NCBI RefSeq assembly: GCF_001039355.2
Contig: NW_019773740.1
Coordinates: 18,841 to 43,335, forward strand
Length of the DNA stretch: 24,495 nucleotides
Reading direction: 5' to 3'
Source: Lingula anatina
Lineage: Eukaryota > Brachiopoda > Lingulata > Lingulida > Lingulidae
Position numbers and translations under genes: made by a program. Below the pieces are notes generated by a model. It ran no database searches. It was given only the letters and a program-made list of their open reading frames with translations, and was not told the DNA's origin. This document shows, one piece after another, positions 1 to 10,201 of the stretch (position 1 is the first letter of the stretch; the number at the start of each line of letters is the position of its first letter).

Positions 1-22
1 AAAAAAAAAAAAAAAAAAAAAA

Positions 23-75
<53 letters not shown>
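1..75. repeat. Poly-A followed by (AAT)n microsatellite
   Basis: About 23 A residues run directly into about 17 AAT units at the window edge. This could be the tail of a retroposed sequence whose body lies outside the window. Confidence 0.9.
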
Positions 76-77
<2 letters not shown>

Positions 78-385
78 TAAAAAAAACACTGTTAAAGGTG
101 ATAGCTGTGAAGAGAAATATTAGTTTTACGCATATCTATTTTATCTGATATTAAATAATCATTTTCCAGTTACCTTTGTACGGCATTTCTTTTGCGCGTC
201 TATAGTTTTGCTATAAAAAAAATACCGGAAGTCGTGTTGCGCAAATGAATGAGGCGCCATTTTCTTCAACAACCAGGAAGTAACAGGACGGAGATTGTGG
301 GATAATGTTGAACATATTTGACAAAGAAAGAGATATGATCTGACCGACAATCACTGACAGAAATATTACAGGATCTACTGTCGGA

Positions 386-1330
386 ATGGAAGCCATATTA
401 AGGAAATGGAGAAAGTTTAGACGAGGTGTAAATCCAAGATCAAGACAGGTGACAGTACAGACACAACCTCCATTAGCTGAACAGGAAACAAATACAACAT
501 TAGCTCCACATCCTCATGTTTTCTTAGAGAAGGCAGAATGTGTGCGTTCCTTCAGTACTAAACTGGAAGATGATAGATACATACACATAACTGGGTTAGC
601 CATAGATAAGGAACACATGTTTGTTGTGGATAATTGGAACAACAGAACAAAAGTATTCACACATGAAGGACAATTTAAGTTTGATATTAAAGTAAACAAT
701 CCATGTGATGTGGCTGTGTCACAGACTGGTCACCTGTATATAACATCATATGGTGACAGTTGTGTCCAAGTGTACTCCACCAGAGGTCAGCAGGTGACAA
801 CCATGGGTCAGGGTCTACTGGAGTTACCACAGGGTATTACACTGAACAGACAAGGTCATGTGATGGTTTGTGACAGTTTAAAGAAGTCCATCTTCACATT
901 CCATGCAGACAGTGGACAGCTCCTGAACACTATTCCACTCAGTATGTGTAGATACCCAGAGTACATCACAGTGAACAGTGTGAATGATAACATTGTGATA
1001 TCAGACGTGTGGGGACACTGTGTACATGTGCTGTCACCTACTGGTGATCATCTGTACCAGTATGACGGCAGCAGAGAAGGCAGTAAACTGAGTTCACCAT
1101 GTGGGGTGTGCACAGGCAGCTATGGTCACATCTTCATTGCTGACTTGGATAACCACAGGATAGTGGCACTGAGTCCACAGGGACAGTTTATCAGATACAT
1201 TGTCACTAAGGATGATGGGTTGAAGTATCCCACTGCAGTAGTCATCAACCCTGCTGGTCAGCTGGTGGTGGGAGAGGATGACGACAATGTTAAGACATTC
1301 CAGAACATTGAACTGAAACAAGGTGAGTAA
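386..1330 (+). CDS. NHL-repeat beta-propeller protein without RING or B-box
   Basis: An open frame of 314 codons runs from ATG 386 to TAA 1328-1330. From about residue 66 it consists of consecutive NHL-type repeats, at roughly 66-101, 104-142, 146-184, 190-226, 236-272 and 279-309. Each has a P/G-x-(G/D)-(I/V)-x-(V/I) strand, a G-H-(L/I/M)-(Y/F/V)-(I/V) strand and a (D/S)-x-x-x-(H/N/C)-x-(I/V)-x-(V/F) strand, for example GHIFIADLDNHRIVAL. Six repeats make a closed propeller like those of TRIM2/TRIM3/TRIM71 proteins. The N-terminal 65 residues are basic then Pro/Thr-rich and show no RING, B-box or coiled coil, so ubiquitin-ligase activity is not supported; a protein- or RNA-binding propeller is the family expectation. 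The frame ends at CAAG-gtgagt, which could act as a donor, but an AATAAA at 1434 favours a terminal or only exon. I see no signal peptide, so it is probably cytoplasmic. Confidence 0.85.
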   Translation: MEAILRKWRKFRRGVNPRSRQVTVQTQPPLAEQETNTTLAPHPHVFLEKAECVRSFSTKLEDDRYIHITGLAIDKEHMFVVDNWNNRTKVFTHEGQFKFDIKVNNPCDVAVSQTGHLYITSYGDSCVQVYSTRGQQVTTMGQGLLELPQGITLNRQGHVMVCDSLKKSIFTFHADSGQLLNTIPLSMCRYPEYITVNSVNDNIVISDVWGHCVHVLSPTGDHLYQYDGSREGSKLSSPCGVCTGSYGHIFIADLDNHRIVALSPQGQFIRYIVTKDDGLKYPTAVVINPAGQLVVGEDDDNVKTFQNIELKQGE

Positions 1331-1433
1331 CATGTATTAACTGTGGATACGTAGATACGATTATTATGTAAAAATTTTGAAAGTTAATTAGTCTTACAAT
1401 GTTTTTATCCATGATTATGTTTGCCTTTATTTC

Positions 1434-1439
1434 AATAAA
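1434..1439 (+). promoter_or_regulatory. Polyadenylation signal AATAAA of the NHL gene
   Basis: A canonical AATAAA lies 104 bp after the NHL stop codon in AT-rich sequence. It supports the frame ending at TAA 1330 rather than splicing onward at the overlapping gtgagt. Confidence 0.6.
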
Positions 1440-2143
1440 AAAACTTTTTAAGCATATTTAAATTCAGTAAGCACACAGCTGTGCTTTAGTAAAAATGTAT
1501 GTAGAGTGGAGACATTTTCTATAGTTAATACTTTACTGTTTCTGACCAATTTCCATGAACCCATTAGTGATTAGGATTTTGAATAATGATGAAGAACTCT
1601 TTTTAATGGAATTTATAGTATGCCTTATTTGTATTTTTATTAAGCCACAAGAAAAACATCTTATATTGTTTAATCCCTGAACTTCTTGTCCATTTGTCAG
1701 TAAAGAACAACTCAAATCTCACAACAGAACAGTCCAATTCTTCATATTCTTCATCTTGTAGCTGTTCATGAAAGCTTAGATATACCTAAATTCTCAAATG
1801 TACTTTTTCAAGTTTCTTGATGTCTTACCACTTCTAGATTCAAAGACATTTCATCACCAGTTTGTTGTTAACACACACAAATAAATTAAATGTTGAAGTA
1901 CTTTGGATGATACCTTATTTTCCTGACTTTGTGGATTGTTCTTTGCAAATAAAACTAGCAGACGACCATTTTTCATGAAATGGAACTACTTTTCACAGGA
2001 AGTAGTATATTCATACACGACAGTGACCTTGGGTTTGGAATACAAAAAAATAGTACATGCATTCATACTGTCACAGCATGCAAATTATAATGAAATATAC
2101 AAAACTAAACACATTTTTATGTAACACAAAAAGTTAAATGCAT

Positions 2144-2148
<5 letters not shown>
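1440..2148. other. Intergenic stretch with no gene seen
   Basis: AT-rich sequence between the NHL polyA signal and the 2.15-kb microsatellite. Only short random open frames occur; none has splice sites or a recognisable domain. Confidence 0.6.

Positions 2149-2241
<93 letters not shown>
2149..2241. repeat. (AT)n then (ATT)n compound microsatellite
   Basis: About 26 AT units pass directly into about 13 ATT units. The tract sits where the 3' end of the adjacent 3CxxC-like copy should be, and on the minus strand it reads as a run of isoleucines then Tyr-Ile. Confidence 0.95.
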
Positions 2242-2242
<1 letters not shown>

Positions 2243-2556
2243 CTGGATAAAAATGTTGATGAAATGGTTTTGACCACCTTTTTGGACTTTTTAAACTTCA
2301 TGCTGATGGACNTTCTGGAAAAGCTGGGAACAGCCTCGCCACCACAGATTTTATGCCTTTGTTCCCACCTTACAGGATTGGAAAGAAAAATAGCTAGTAA
2401 AATAGAGAAGTTATAATAATGGAGCACGACATTATACTTACGGATATATTATTATATCATTATTTCAATAATAGAATGCACGGGCTTAATGGAAAAGTAT
2501 TAATATCGGTAAAGTACTAACTTGGTCAAGTGTTAGCTGAATATCTATATATAACG

Positions 2557-2583
2557 AAGAGAGAGAGAGAGAGAGAGAGAGAG
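2557..2583. repeat. (GA)n microsatellite in intron of copy 1
   Basis: About 13 GA units lie between exon B and exon A of the copy-1 3CxxC-like gene. Copy 2 has a longer (GA)n tract at the equivalent intron position (6685-6724). Confidence 0.9.
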
Positions 2584-2774
2584 GATGCGAGAGGCTAGAG
2601 CATGAATCGTAAACAAGATTCCGGTGTGGCAGGAATGGCAGTCCCAGAAATGGAAGTCTGAGGTCTAATACGATTAGTTCAGGTAAGGGTTACTCGGAGT
2701 ATATGGGACGAATGTCACCCGTACAAAGTAATGGGGAACGGTCAACTGTTCTTCGAGGACTACTATTCCTGTCA

Positions 2775-2996
2775 CACTTGGGGCGCATTCCCATAGATTT
2801 AAGATCGATCTATCCCCGTGGGGAGTCTCACTAGATTACTGTCAGATAATCCGGCTTAAATGTCCGCCCCGCCTACTACAAGCTGTAAGGGGGTAATTAA
2901 CTTTCGTGCCCGCTCGGCTGGCAGCTATTTAGCGTGAACCCCCAGGGAGTTAGGTCGATCTAGTTTGATCGATCTAATATCTGGGAATGGGGTCTT
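2775..2996. mobile_element. Palindromic (foldback/MITE-like) element, copy 1
   Basis: The left part (CATTCCCATAGATTTAAG then ATCGATCTA, then a short G-rich block and a TCACT) is matched, inverted and imperfectly, by the right part ending at about 2996, which holds ATCGATCTAATATCTGGGA. The internal order of blocks, such as CGCCTACT near 2870 and TTTAGCG near 2929, matches the element at 17588-17833 in the same orientation. No coding capacity is seen, so it is non-autonomous. Its right end lies about 10 bp from the exon A donor of the copy-1 3CxxC-like gene. Ends are approximate. Confidence 0.65.
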
Positions 2997-3330
2997 GGTC
3001 TCTACCTTCTGCAGATGCGTTGACGCACGAGATCAATCCGTATCCAACACAAATCAGACGTCCACCGAACCCTGCATTCCTCACACGTCGCCCTTCCATA
3101 ACCGTATACGTTTTGAAAACGAAACCTAGGGTCTATATCATTTGGATCCAGGTTTCTGGCGTCCATTCTTTCTCTTATAATTTGAGCCATACCAATATTC
3201 TACAAAATACAGATACTATTCATTGCACAAATCAGGTATCCTTCCCAAACGTGAATAATTTGTCAGGGTACCGATAAAACATTTACTGCGTAGGTCTTGA
3301 TAGCTAAAAATATAGTTCTGTGCTCTCCTA

Positions 3331-4694
3331 AAATAATACCTTGACAGGGTCACAAGATAAAACTACATGTACATTAACGTCATTCATATAGGCAACAGAA
3401 CGTGGCTTTTCTTCTCCATGTCCAAATTTTGTAATTTACTTAGTAGTTGGGTAAGTCTGAATTCAAAAGGTCTGATACCTTAAAAAATAAGCATTAAATG
3501 TTGAAGCAATCAGGGGTAGAAGTCAACATTCTCTGCCTTCACCTCCGAGTGCTTTCTCATAGAAAATGCCGTCTTCAGGATAACGTGTAAAATGAATAAT
3601 AAAAACCCCAGCAACCTTGTTTCCTGACTCGAACCCCTTTATCACCCCTCTAGTACCAGTAATAGGCAAACTATAGAAAATTTATTGTTAATTTATTAAG
3701 TATTTTATTAAATATACCCACCTTATAACCAGTAATAGTCTGTGTGGTAAAGATACCAGTAGTCTGCCTGCGCCTCAATAATACAGGCGTCTGTCTATAG
3801 CAACAACAGAAATTAAAACTGGTGATTGCCAGAAGGAGGGGGTTGAAAATGTAGGCTATATAAAGTTATCATGAGTGTTTTCCCACTAATCAATCCTATA
3901 CGCTAATCTGATGTAATCTGAACTGGGTGCACTATATATACAGTATTTGTGGTAATCACAATGCGCATGTGTAGCCTCGATGGCGGGATTTCACGACAAG
4001 TTTCGGTTTCGTTTCTAAATAAAGGTCTTTCAAAGAAGCCCAACCTGAATATCAGATAAGATTCGTTATGATCATGTGCTTCGTCTCTCGTTTATCATGG
4101 CGGTATTTGCCGAAACTTCGTGGGAAGGCACTCGTGCGATATCTGCGGTATCTACATACTAGTACCTAAGGTCTCCTTCTTGTTATCAGCCTTATCGCAA
4201 TAAATAAATTAATTAATAAATAAATGGGGATTTTTGAGGCGAGTTTATTGCCTTAATATACATGCGGAAACGGCTTTAATTTATCTCTGTTAGGTTGGAG
4301 GTAGGACCCTTTTTCGCAAAAAAATAAATAAATAAAATAATAATCCCCGTTAGCATTGCCATTGGAGCATGATTTCATGCACTTGCTGATTATCTGATTT
4401 TTAATAAAAAAACGATGCTAATACTTTATCTGAGAGACAAGGACTTTAAAAATAAACATACCCGAATAATGACATGTTTTTGTGACATTAAAACGATTCT
4501 TTGTTAATTTATGCTCCTCTGTTGATTCTCTATGTTAAATAAATAATCGCTCTTTCTAATTGTTTTCTCATTCTTTTTATTTCACTGAAGATCATTACGT
4601 ACAAGCATTATGGCATGCAACAAGACGAAAATCTACTAAGGATTATAACAATAATACTAACAAAAATCCCCTAAACACACACACAAACATATGC
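3331..4694. other. Intergenic stretch with no gene seen
   Basis: AT-rich, with runs of AAAT-type simple sequence near 4200-4225 and 4318-4340. Short open frames here show no domain and no convincing splice context. Confidence 0.5.
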
Positions 4695-4941
4695 AAAAAA
4701 AAAAAAAAAAAAAAAAAATCGCACGACATAAACGCACGTTTTATACAGGGCATACATGCACAGGCTTATGCTGCCATCATGAACAGTGAACATCCGGTAT
4801 ACCTCAGTGAATTATTCTACTTTAGGCTATATCTTTCATATCAAACACCAGTGGTCGTTACAAATCGGAATATGTGTCATATAATAAGGTTAATGCAAAA
4901 TTTATTTACAAAGACACACACACGCACACACACACACACAC
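4695..4941. repeat. Poly-A tract (4695-4718) and (CA)n tract (4915-4941)
   Basis: About 24 A residues, and later about 13 CA-type dinucleotides with one interruption. The apparent 135-codon frame spanning them is mostly low-complexity translation. Confidence 0.85.
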
Positions 4942-5604
4942 GTGTACACATATTTAACACAAAATAAGCATATGAACGCTTTTCTATGGAGGAATGCACA
5001 TTATTTTTTCAGAATTAACAAACTGTCGTTAAGGTTACATTAAGCTTGTAATTAACAAAAAAATGTGGTGGAAATTTTAGCAACTCGTCCCTAATGACCA
5101 AGGCACACCCAATCATTATCTATACCAACCCTCAATTTCTAGCTTTTATTGTTACGAGTGAAATCCAGTCAGTCTCTCCATTACCAGAGAGTGACAACAG
5201 CTAGAAACGTACATGTACCACTCAAAAACGTGTGTTCAGATCGCCTTGGTGATTAATTTATAAATTGCCGAAACTTCCAGGAAATGTTTTAAATGTACAT
5301 GTAGTATAGCTAAACCACTGTGTGCTACTAATGGAATACCAAACAAATTGCGATAAAAATGAACCAAACATATGATGCAGCTCTAAAAGTAAAGGTAAAA
5401 TTAAAGGTAGCAATACAAATCTGACTTCACTGCTAAAGGGTGTAGTTCTGGATGTTTGTCTAAACTGCCAGATACACGCACTCATTATACAATCAAAATT
5501 GTATGATACAACTCTTTGGAACGATTGGATAATACTCAGAGTCCGTTGGCTGGTGGTGCATTTTCATCTGTATGATTGATCACTATGATGCAGCGGATAT
5601 GCAT

Positions 5605-5758
5605 TTAGTGCCTGATACAGCACTGTCGCGAGTTTTTCTGGCAGTCTCCCCAGTGACATTTCTCACAGCGGACGTGGTCGTGGTTCTTAAGTCGTCTCGC
5701 GACGTTACCTGGGGCCTGTCCTGGCAACTGCCCGTCATACTCCACCAGGTCTTCATAT
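5605..5758 (-). CDS. Possible small Cys-rich exon, unrecognised
   Basis: From an acceptor-like tttaag before 5758, an open frame reads YEDLVEYDGQLPGQAPG, then ARR, and ends in a Cys-rich tail CEKC-x4-C-x6-CC before TAA at 5607-5605. A strong CAG-gtaacg donor at 5709/5708 would instead make a 50-nt exon ending at 5709. The GQ/PG-rich start, the basic pair and the clustered cysteines are unlike the low-complexity frames around it, but I know no family for it and see no flanking exons. It may be chance. Confidence 0.22.
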
Positions 5759-5867
5759 CTTAAATGCAAATTATTATATAATAAGCACAGATCGTGATTT
5801 AATTTCTGCGACTTTAAATTCATCGATGACGTCGTCCCAAAATTATATTGACCCATGACTTCATATC

Positions 5868-5889
5868 TTTTTTTTTTTTTTTTTTTTTT
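5868..5889. repeat. Poly-T tract
   Basis: About 22 T residues; on the minus strand this would be a poly-A tract. Confidence 0.85.
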
Positions 5890-6301
5890 GCCAAACAGAG
5901 AAAAGGGAACATGCCATCCATAAGATATGGATAATGGATAAACAGATAGAGATACACTGCGCTTGAAAATGTTTCAGAATTTTTTTTTCTGAATACTGTG
6001 TTCTAAAACGCAAATTATCTTTCCCAATTCAGACTTTAAAAACGTTTTATCTCCTCTAATAAAAGGACCTGGTGGCGATATTTCCTTTTGAAATGCACAG
6101 CCAGATACTGCAGCCTAATCGCCTGCTCAAGTATTTGCAGATCCATCAGTTAAAGTGGCATTAAACATCGAATCTGCGTTTTGGGACGGGTCGAGCAGTG
6201 ATTCATTAGGAAGTTGATTTTTTTTTCTCGGGGAGAACTCGATTTGGCACGAAAATTCCAAACAGAGTATCTTAGACATTTAAAATAAATAGATATTCTG
6301 A

Positions 6302-6683
6302 TCAACAGATGAAATAAATATAGAAGAAAAGTGTTAAATACAGCATTAAAAAAAACAACAACAACAATTTCCAAGAAAACATTAAGTACCTGTTTAGAAC
6401 TAAGTGTATCATTTCCTCCAGACCACTTCTGGAAAACCTGGGAACAGCCTCGCCACCACAGACTTTATGCTTCTGTTTCCACCTTACAGAATTGGAAGGA
6501 AAAAAACTTATTAAAATAGTACATGTAAAACATTGGGGCACAATATTTTAGCAAACGGACCTTGCGTCCAATATTTGCATGTTTCTCTCTCTTTTATGGC
6601 GATGCCACTTTCAGCAATGGAATGAACGTATTTAAATCTAACGGAATACCTGTACCGGTAGGTATTAATTGAATAGCCTGGGA

Positions 6684-6726
<43 letters not shown>

Positions 6727-6955
6727 GATAACATAAATTAGAGAGCATGTGTTGAAAACAAAGTATCTACCTTTTGTAGATGCGTTGACGCGAGAGATCG
6801 ATCCCTATCCAGCACATGTTAGACGTCCACCGATCCCCGCATTCCTTACACGTGAAAATTCCATAACCAGGTACGTTTTGAAAACGATACATAAGATCTA
6901 TATCATATGGATCAAGGTTTCTCTCGTGCATCTTTTCTTTTACAATTTGAGCCAT
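6302..6955 (-). CDS. 3CxxC zinc-finger (RTP-like) protein, copy 2, intact two-exon model
   Basis: Exon A is 6955-6771 (ATG, donor AAAAG-gtagat, phase 2). Exon B is 6482-6302 (acceptor ctgtaag, phase 2, stop TGA). The product is 121 residues. The order is a short helical N-terminus, then FQNVPGYGIFTCKEC, RWTS, a C-W pair, RQRIYKRW, QKHKVC, and EAVPRFS followed by a predicted helix. This follows the zf-3CxxC layout of receptor-transporting proteins and ZAR1: a CxxC, an aromatic Trp, an R/Q-rich hairpin, a second pair, then a P-x-F motif and helix. The second pair here is H-x-x-C rather than C-x-x-C. The last 25 or so residues are hydrophobic, as in tail-anchored RTPs, but they come from simple AAC/AAT-rich DNA, so that resemblance may be accidental. 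RTPs aid surface delivery of membrane proteins; the role here is inference only. The open frame continues upstream of this ATG to about 7018. Confidence 0.62.
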
Positions 6956-7125
6956 GTCGATATCCAATAAAGTAACATTTGATGCAAAATTCAAAATCCT
7001 TCCCACTGGAACCTCAATAATTTGTCAGAGTGCCAACAACGATAGCGTGCAATTTTTACTGTACCTGCAAGTTTTGATTGCACAATAATACCTACACTGT
7101 ACGTATGTTGTTTTGTGCTCTCCAC
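6400..7125. repeat. Segmental duplicate, copy 2 (paired with 2290-3330)
   Basis: This is the tandem partner of 2290-3330, about 3.3 kb away in direct orientation. It keeps the shorter, probably ancestral intron without the palindromic insert. Confidence 0.8.
6685..6724. repeat. (GA)n microsatellite in intron of copy 2
   Basis: About 19 GA units lie inside the 288-bp intron (6483-6770) of the intact 3CxxC-like gene, at the position matching the shorter tract of copy 1. Confidence 0.95.
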
Positions 7126-8138
7126 AATTGGCATGTTTTTTCGGCGTGCGCAGATTTGCACAAGAGTAATCCCTATCAACAGCATCCATTGTTGTAGAAA
7201 GAATTAAAATATAAAAAGCAGTGTAATGTACAATCTACGCCTCTTTTAAAGCTTTGTTCTTACTATAAGCTCGAAGCACAATGTGTACCCCTGCAGTCGG
7301 TCATACGTCCACTTTGCACTGGCATTGATCCAAAACTAGTAGACCAGAGCTTAGATATTAAAATTCGTTCATTATGGCGGAATGCATGCACTACCTAGTT
7401 CATTTTAACTGTGAAACTGTCACTTAACTTTGTCAAATTGTATCAAACATAAAATGGTCAATAACAAGTGACTCGGCGAATGAGGTGTTTACCCAGATGG
7501 CTACTTTATTGGTACCTGTATTTGTGGGTGCATGCTCAGACGATTTTAAGAGATACATGTATAAGGTCAACTTATAATAATCGATGCTCATTGTGGTATA
7601 GGGCGCAGCGTTTACTTGGTTGACCCTTGTTCTCACACCGCCTCACACAGGTCTCCGGGAAGCAGAAGATTTTATCATTTACCTGTAAAAAATATAAAAG
7701 ATAAGCAATCAACAGACTTTAGGAATATATATTCTAAAGATTTGATTCCAGAGGAGTCAGAACTTAGTCGAAAAAATTCTTTTAGATGTGCGAATGAGAA
7801 GGTGGAGTACCAAAGCCATCTCTCAAAACTATACACAAAATACCCTGATCATGGTGCGCGTGGCGCTCACACACGCACACAAACACACACGTACATGTGC
7901 ATTGACATAAATGTATGTGCCTGCCGGCTACTATTATTACTCTTCTATCTTGAAGTTTGGAAAACACGTAAACAGCAAGCATGCACCCTTTATCGGTCTT
8001 CAAGCTATAAGCTTACTCTTAAAAGTTAATATCTGGAATATTCTTAATGCACTCACCTTTCCATCAGTAATTTCTGTTCAGTGGAGATATCAGTCTCAAA
8101 AATTCAGATGTCTGCTATTTTCAACATTATAAGCCCGA
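7126..8138. other. Intergenic stretch, no supported gene
   Basis: A 137-codon plus frame at 7616-8029 begins at a non-ATG codon and runs through a (CA)n tract at about 7868-7890, so I do not call it. Nothing else is recognisable. Confidence 0.5.
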
Positions 8139-8170
8139 GGGGGTGGGGGTTGGGGTTGGGTGGGGTGGGG
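8139..8170 (+). other. G-quadruplex-prone G-run cluster
   Basis: Six runs of 5, 5, 4, 3, 4 and 4 guanines are separated by one or two T residues within 32 bp. This easily meets the intramolecular G4 pattern. No gene start is seen close by. Confidence 0.8.
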
Positions 8171-9934
8171 ATTAACGGGTGGAAAGAGCCGTCCTTTTGG
8201 CCGGAAAAGTATGGATCTGATTTATAATCAGTTACACTTCTGATAACCACTTCTGATATTACTTTGATAAATGATTTACAATTTATACCCCCCCTCCAAA
8301 AAATTGTCACCCTAATGCAATGCGTAAAGTGATTAACAAAATAAAACCATGTCGTGTAGGTCAATGTTCAACTACTCACACCCCCAATTTACACTATGAT
8401 CGACTGCCTAGTTGCTATGTAATAGTAAGATAAAAACTATGGGTACCCTTGTCGCAATGACCATAATTGCGATAGGGGTGACACTTATTTTGGTAGGTGA
8501 GTAGGGCCTATGTATCTGTGCACAGATCTTTTTTTTTTTTTTTTTTGCCATAGATCATCTTATATATGATATCTGGAATAAAAAAAGCTATTTATAACGG
8601 TTTACAGCTGTGATGTGACCATAAAATAAACTGGAGATGTAACAACCTTTTTAAAAATGTATACACAGTACAGTGTTGTTCTCCATTTCACCCCGCATCA
8701 ACGAAAACATCATGGTTGTATCTTAAATTGTGAACAAAGTACGTTAAAAAGCAAATCGTCATCCTTGCCCAAAATTCAAAGGGAAGTAAGCACGGAACCC
8801 AAGCGACACTGCCAAGTGGGCTTGCCTGAATAACAATTACAATCTTGTGATACAATATGTCATTCATTGAAATAAACTACATCATCGTTTTAAAACATGA
8901 TTTAAATATAGGATAAATATATGAACACAAATGAAGAGTTAAAACTTCACGTTTGGTCAGAAGGAAGGCTTTCCCCGCCCTGAATACCACAACACACAAA
9001 CCATAAGGCGGCTCTGTCAATGTACCATAAATATATAATTACCGAGTAGTGAAAATTTTCATAAAGGAAAACCTAATCCGTTCGACCAAGCGCGTTTATT
9101 TCCGTCTTCCAGGTCTTATTGTGTCAATAAAGTAAGACTTATAAACTAGCTTGGAATCGGAACCACTGTTAAGGAGGCAGACACTAAGGGGTCCTTATGA
9201 AATGGCCACTCAACTCTACCAGTGAACACAGATTCCCCTATTCATACCATCCCTAAAATGAAGGAGACATGGGTAGGATAAGACTTTAGGAAACTATTCT
9301 TTGTAAAATTTACAAAAGAAAAATTGCCAGGTACTAGATTGATAAGTGTACCTCTACCTGTACAAGGATCACAGATCGATGTTTTCGCTACATATTTACA
9401 GATATTTTTTTTAATTTCAAAGTAGTTCTCTATTGTGACTCTGTGATGAAAGCTTAGCGATAGTAACAGGGTTGGTCACTGTTTACCTAACTACTCAGGC
9501 AATGGCATTTGACAAGTCCCTGGCAAAACCCTGAAAGGTCCCTCTGACATCAGTCACGACAACTGAAGGGGTAATTGCTCTGAGTTTGCTTGCTGTACTG
9601 TGGGATTTGACACGTGCAAAGTTTTTGGAAATCCCTCCTAACCACGTGACACTTTTGTCAGACAATCCCAGGCGCTACGCGGATTTTCTTGGTGTATGAA
9701 GACAAATTAAATGAATAACTTGCGGGCAGCAGTGTTTGGTTCCATTGGTACATGTAATTCGTGATAAAGCTCCAATAAGAATAAGTTGCCCACCTACAAC
9801 CGACGCCATTACTTGACTGTTTGAGAGAATTACGTGAAGCTGAGAAGGATTGAGAGCACTATAGTCCGACAGTGTACAAATCCTAACTACCGAAATAAGG
9901 AAACGATTATAGGCAGCATGTTTTATACATGATA

Positions 9935-9974
<40 letters not shown>

Positions 9975-10177
9975 GTAAAGGGTTTACTGTGTAGAAAGGC
10001 AGTATTGATAATACTTCATCGATGCTGCTCTTCGTATCATTAGTCCAACTAAACCTGTTAACCGGATATAGTGACACTGTTACTTATAAGTAGTATTTTG
10101 ATGTCTCTGGTGGTTTATACGTATCCTGGTCCACGTAACAGTGAGATGGTTTAATGCACTTTTGCTACCGGTAAAAG
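8171..10177. other. Intergenic stretch upstream of the large plus-strand gene
   Basis: It contains a poly-T tract (about 8529-8546), an ATTGCG/CGCAAT hairpin near 8454-8472 and an (ATT)n tract (9935-9974). No coding region is supported. The promoter of the gene starting at 10178 should lie at its right end; the only TATA-like string I see there is TTTATACG near 10110, which is weak. Confidence 0.45.
9935..9974. repeat. (ATT)n microsatellite
   Basis: About 13 ATT units, 200 bp upstream of the first exon of the large plus-strand gene. Confidence 0.9.
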
Positions 10178-10201
10178 ATGAATTCGATCGTGACTTTGCT
10201 G
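10178..10201 (+). CDS. Exon 1 of the large secreted-protein gene (signal peptide start)
   Basis: ATG plus seven codons, MNSIVTLL, ending at CTG-gtaagt in phase 0. Joined to exon 2 it completes a textbook hydrophobic signal peptide, which is the main reason for choosing this start. Confidence 0.78.

Larger units (their letters stand above)
2290..3190 (-). pseudogene. 3CxxC (RTP-like) zinc-finger gene, copy 1, eroded
   Basis: Exon A (3190 to 3006) runs from ATG to an AAG-gtagag donor in phase 2. Exon B starts at 2368 after a gtaag acceptor, also phase 2. The spliced product matches copy 2 (6302-6955) closely: same start MAQI, a YGYG...CEEC first zinc pair at about residues 30-40, RWTSDLCW, RQRI, then RW(E/K)Q(R/K)HK(I/V)C and GGEAVP. 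After SFSR the match ends: there is one undetermined base (N) at 2312, then a Lys-rich stretch that runs into the (ATT)n/(AT)n tract, so the C-terminal helix of copy 2 is lost. Upstream of the shared ATG, sequence related to copy 2 contains in-frame stops. I read it as a decaying paralogue, but a gene with a different C-terminus cannot be excluded. Confidence 0.55.
2290..3330. repeat. Segmental duplicate, copy 1 (paired with about 6400-7125)
   Basis: Homology with 6400-7125 covers exon B (GGGAACAGCCTCGCCACCAC is shared exactly), exon A (GATGCGTTGACGC near 3014 and 6779) and about 150 bp beyond exon A, to TGTGCTCTCC near 3320 and 7115. Order and orientation are the same. Copy 1 is longer because of the palindromic element in its intron. 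Confidence 0.8.

Noticed and set aside
3590-3660. A minus-strand GGTTCGAGTC string resembling a tRNA T-loop
   Set aside because: The T-stem does not pair and no acceptor or anticodon arms can be drawn.
4560-4967. A 135-codon plus-strand frame
   Set aside because: Much of it is translation of poly-A and (CA)n tracts, with no supporting signals.
7616-8029. A 137-codon plus-strand frame
   Set aside because: It has no ATG at its start, runs through a (CA)n tract, and shows no domain.
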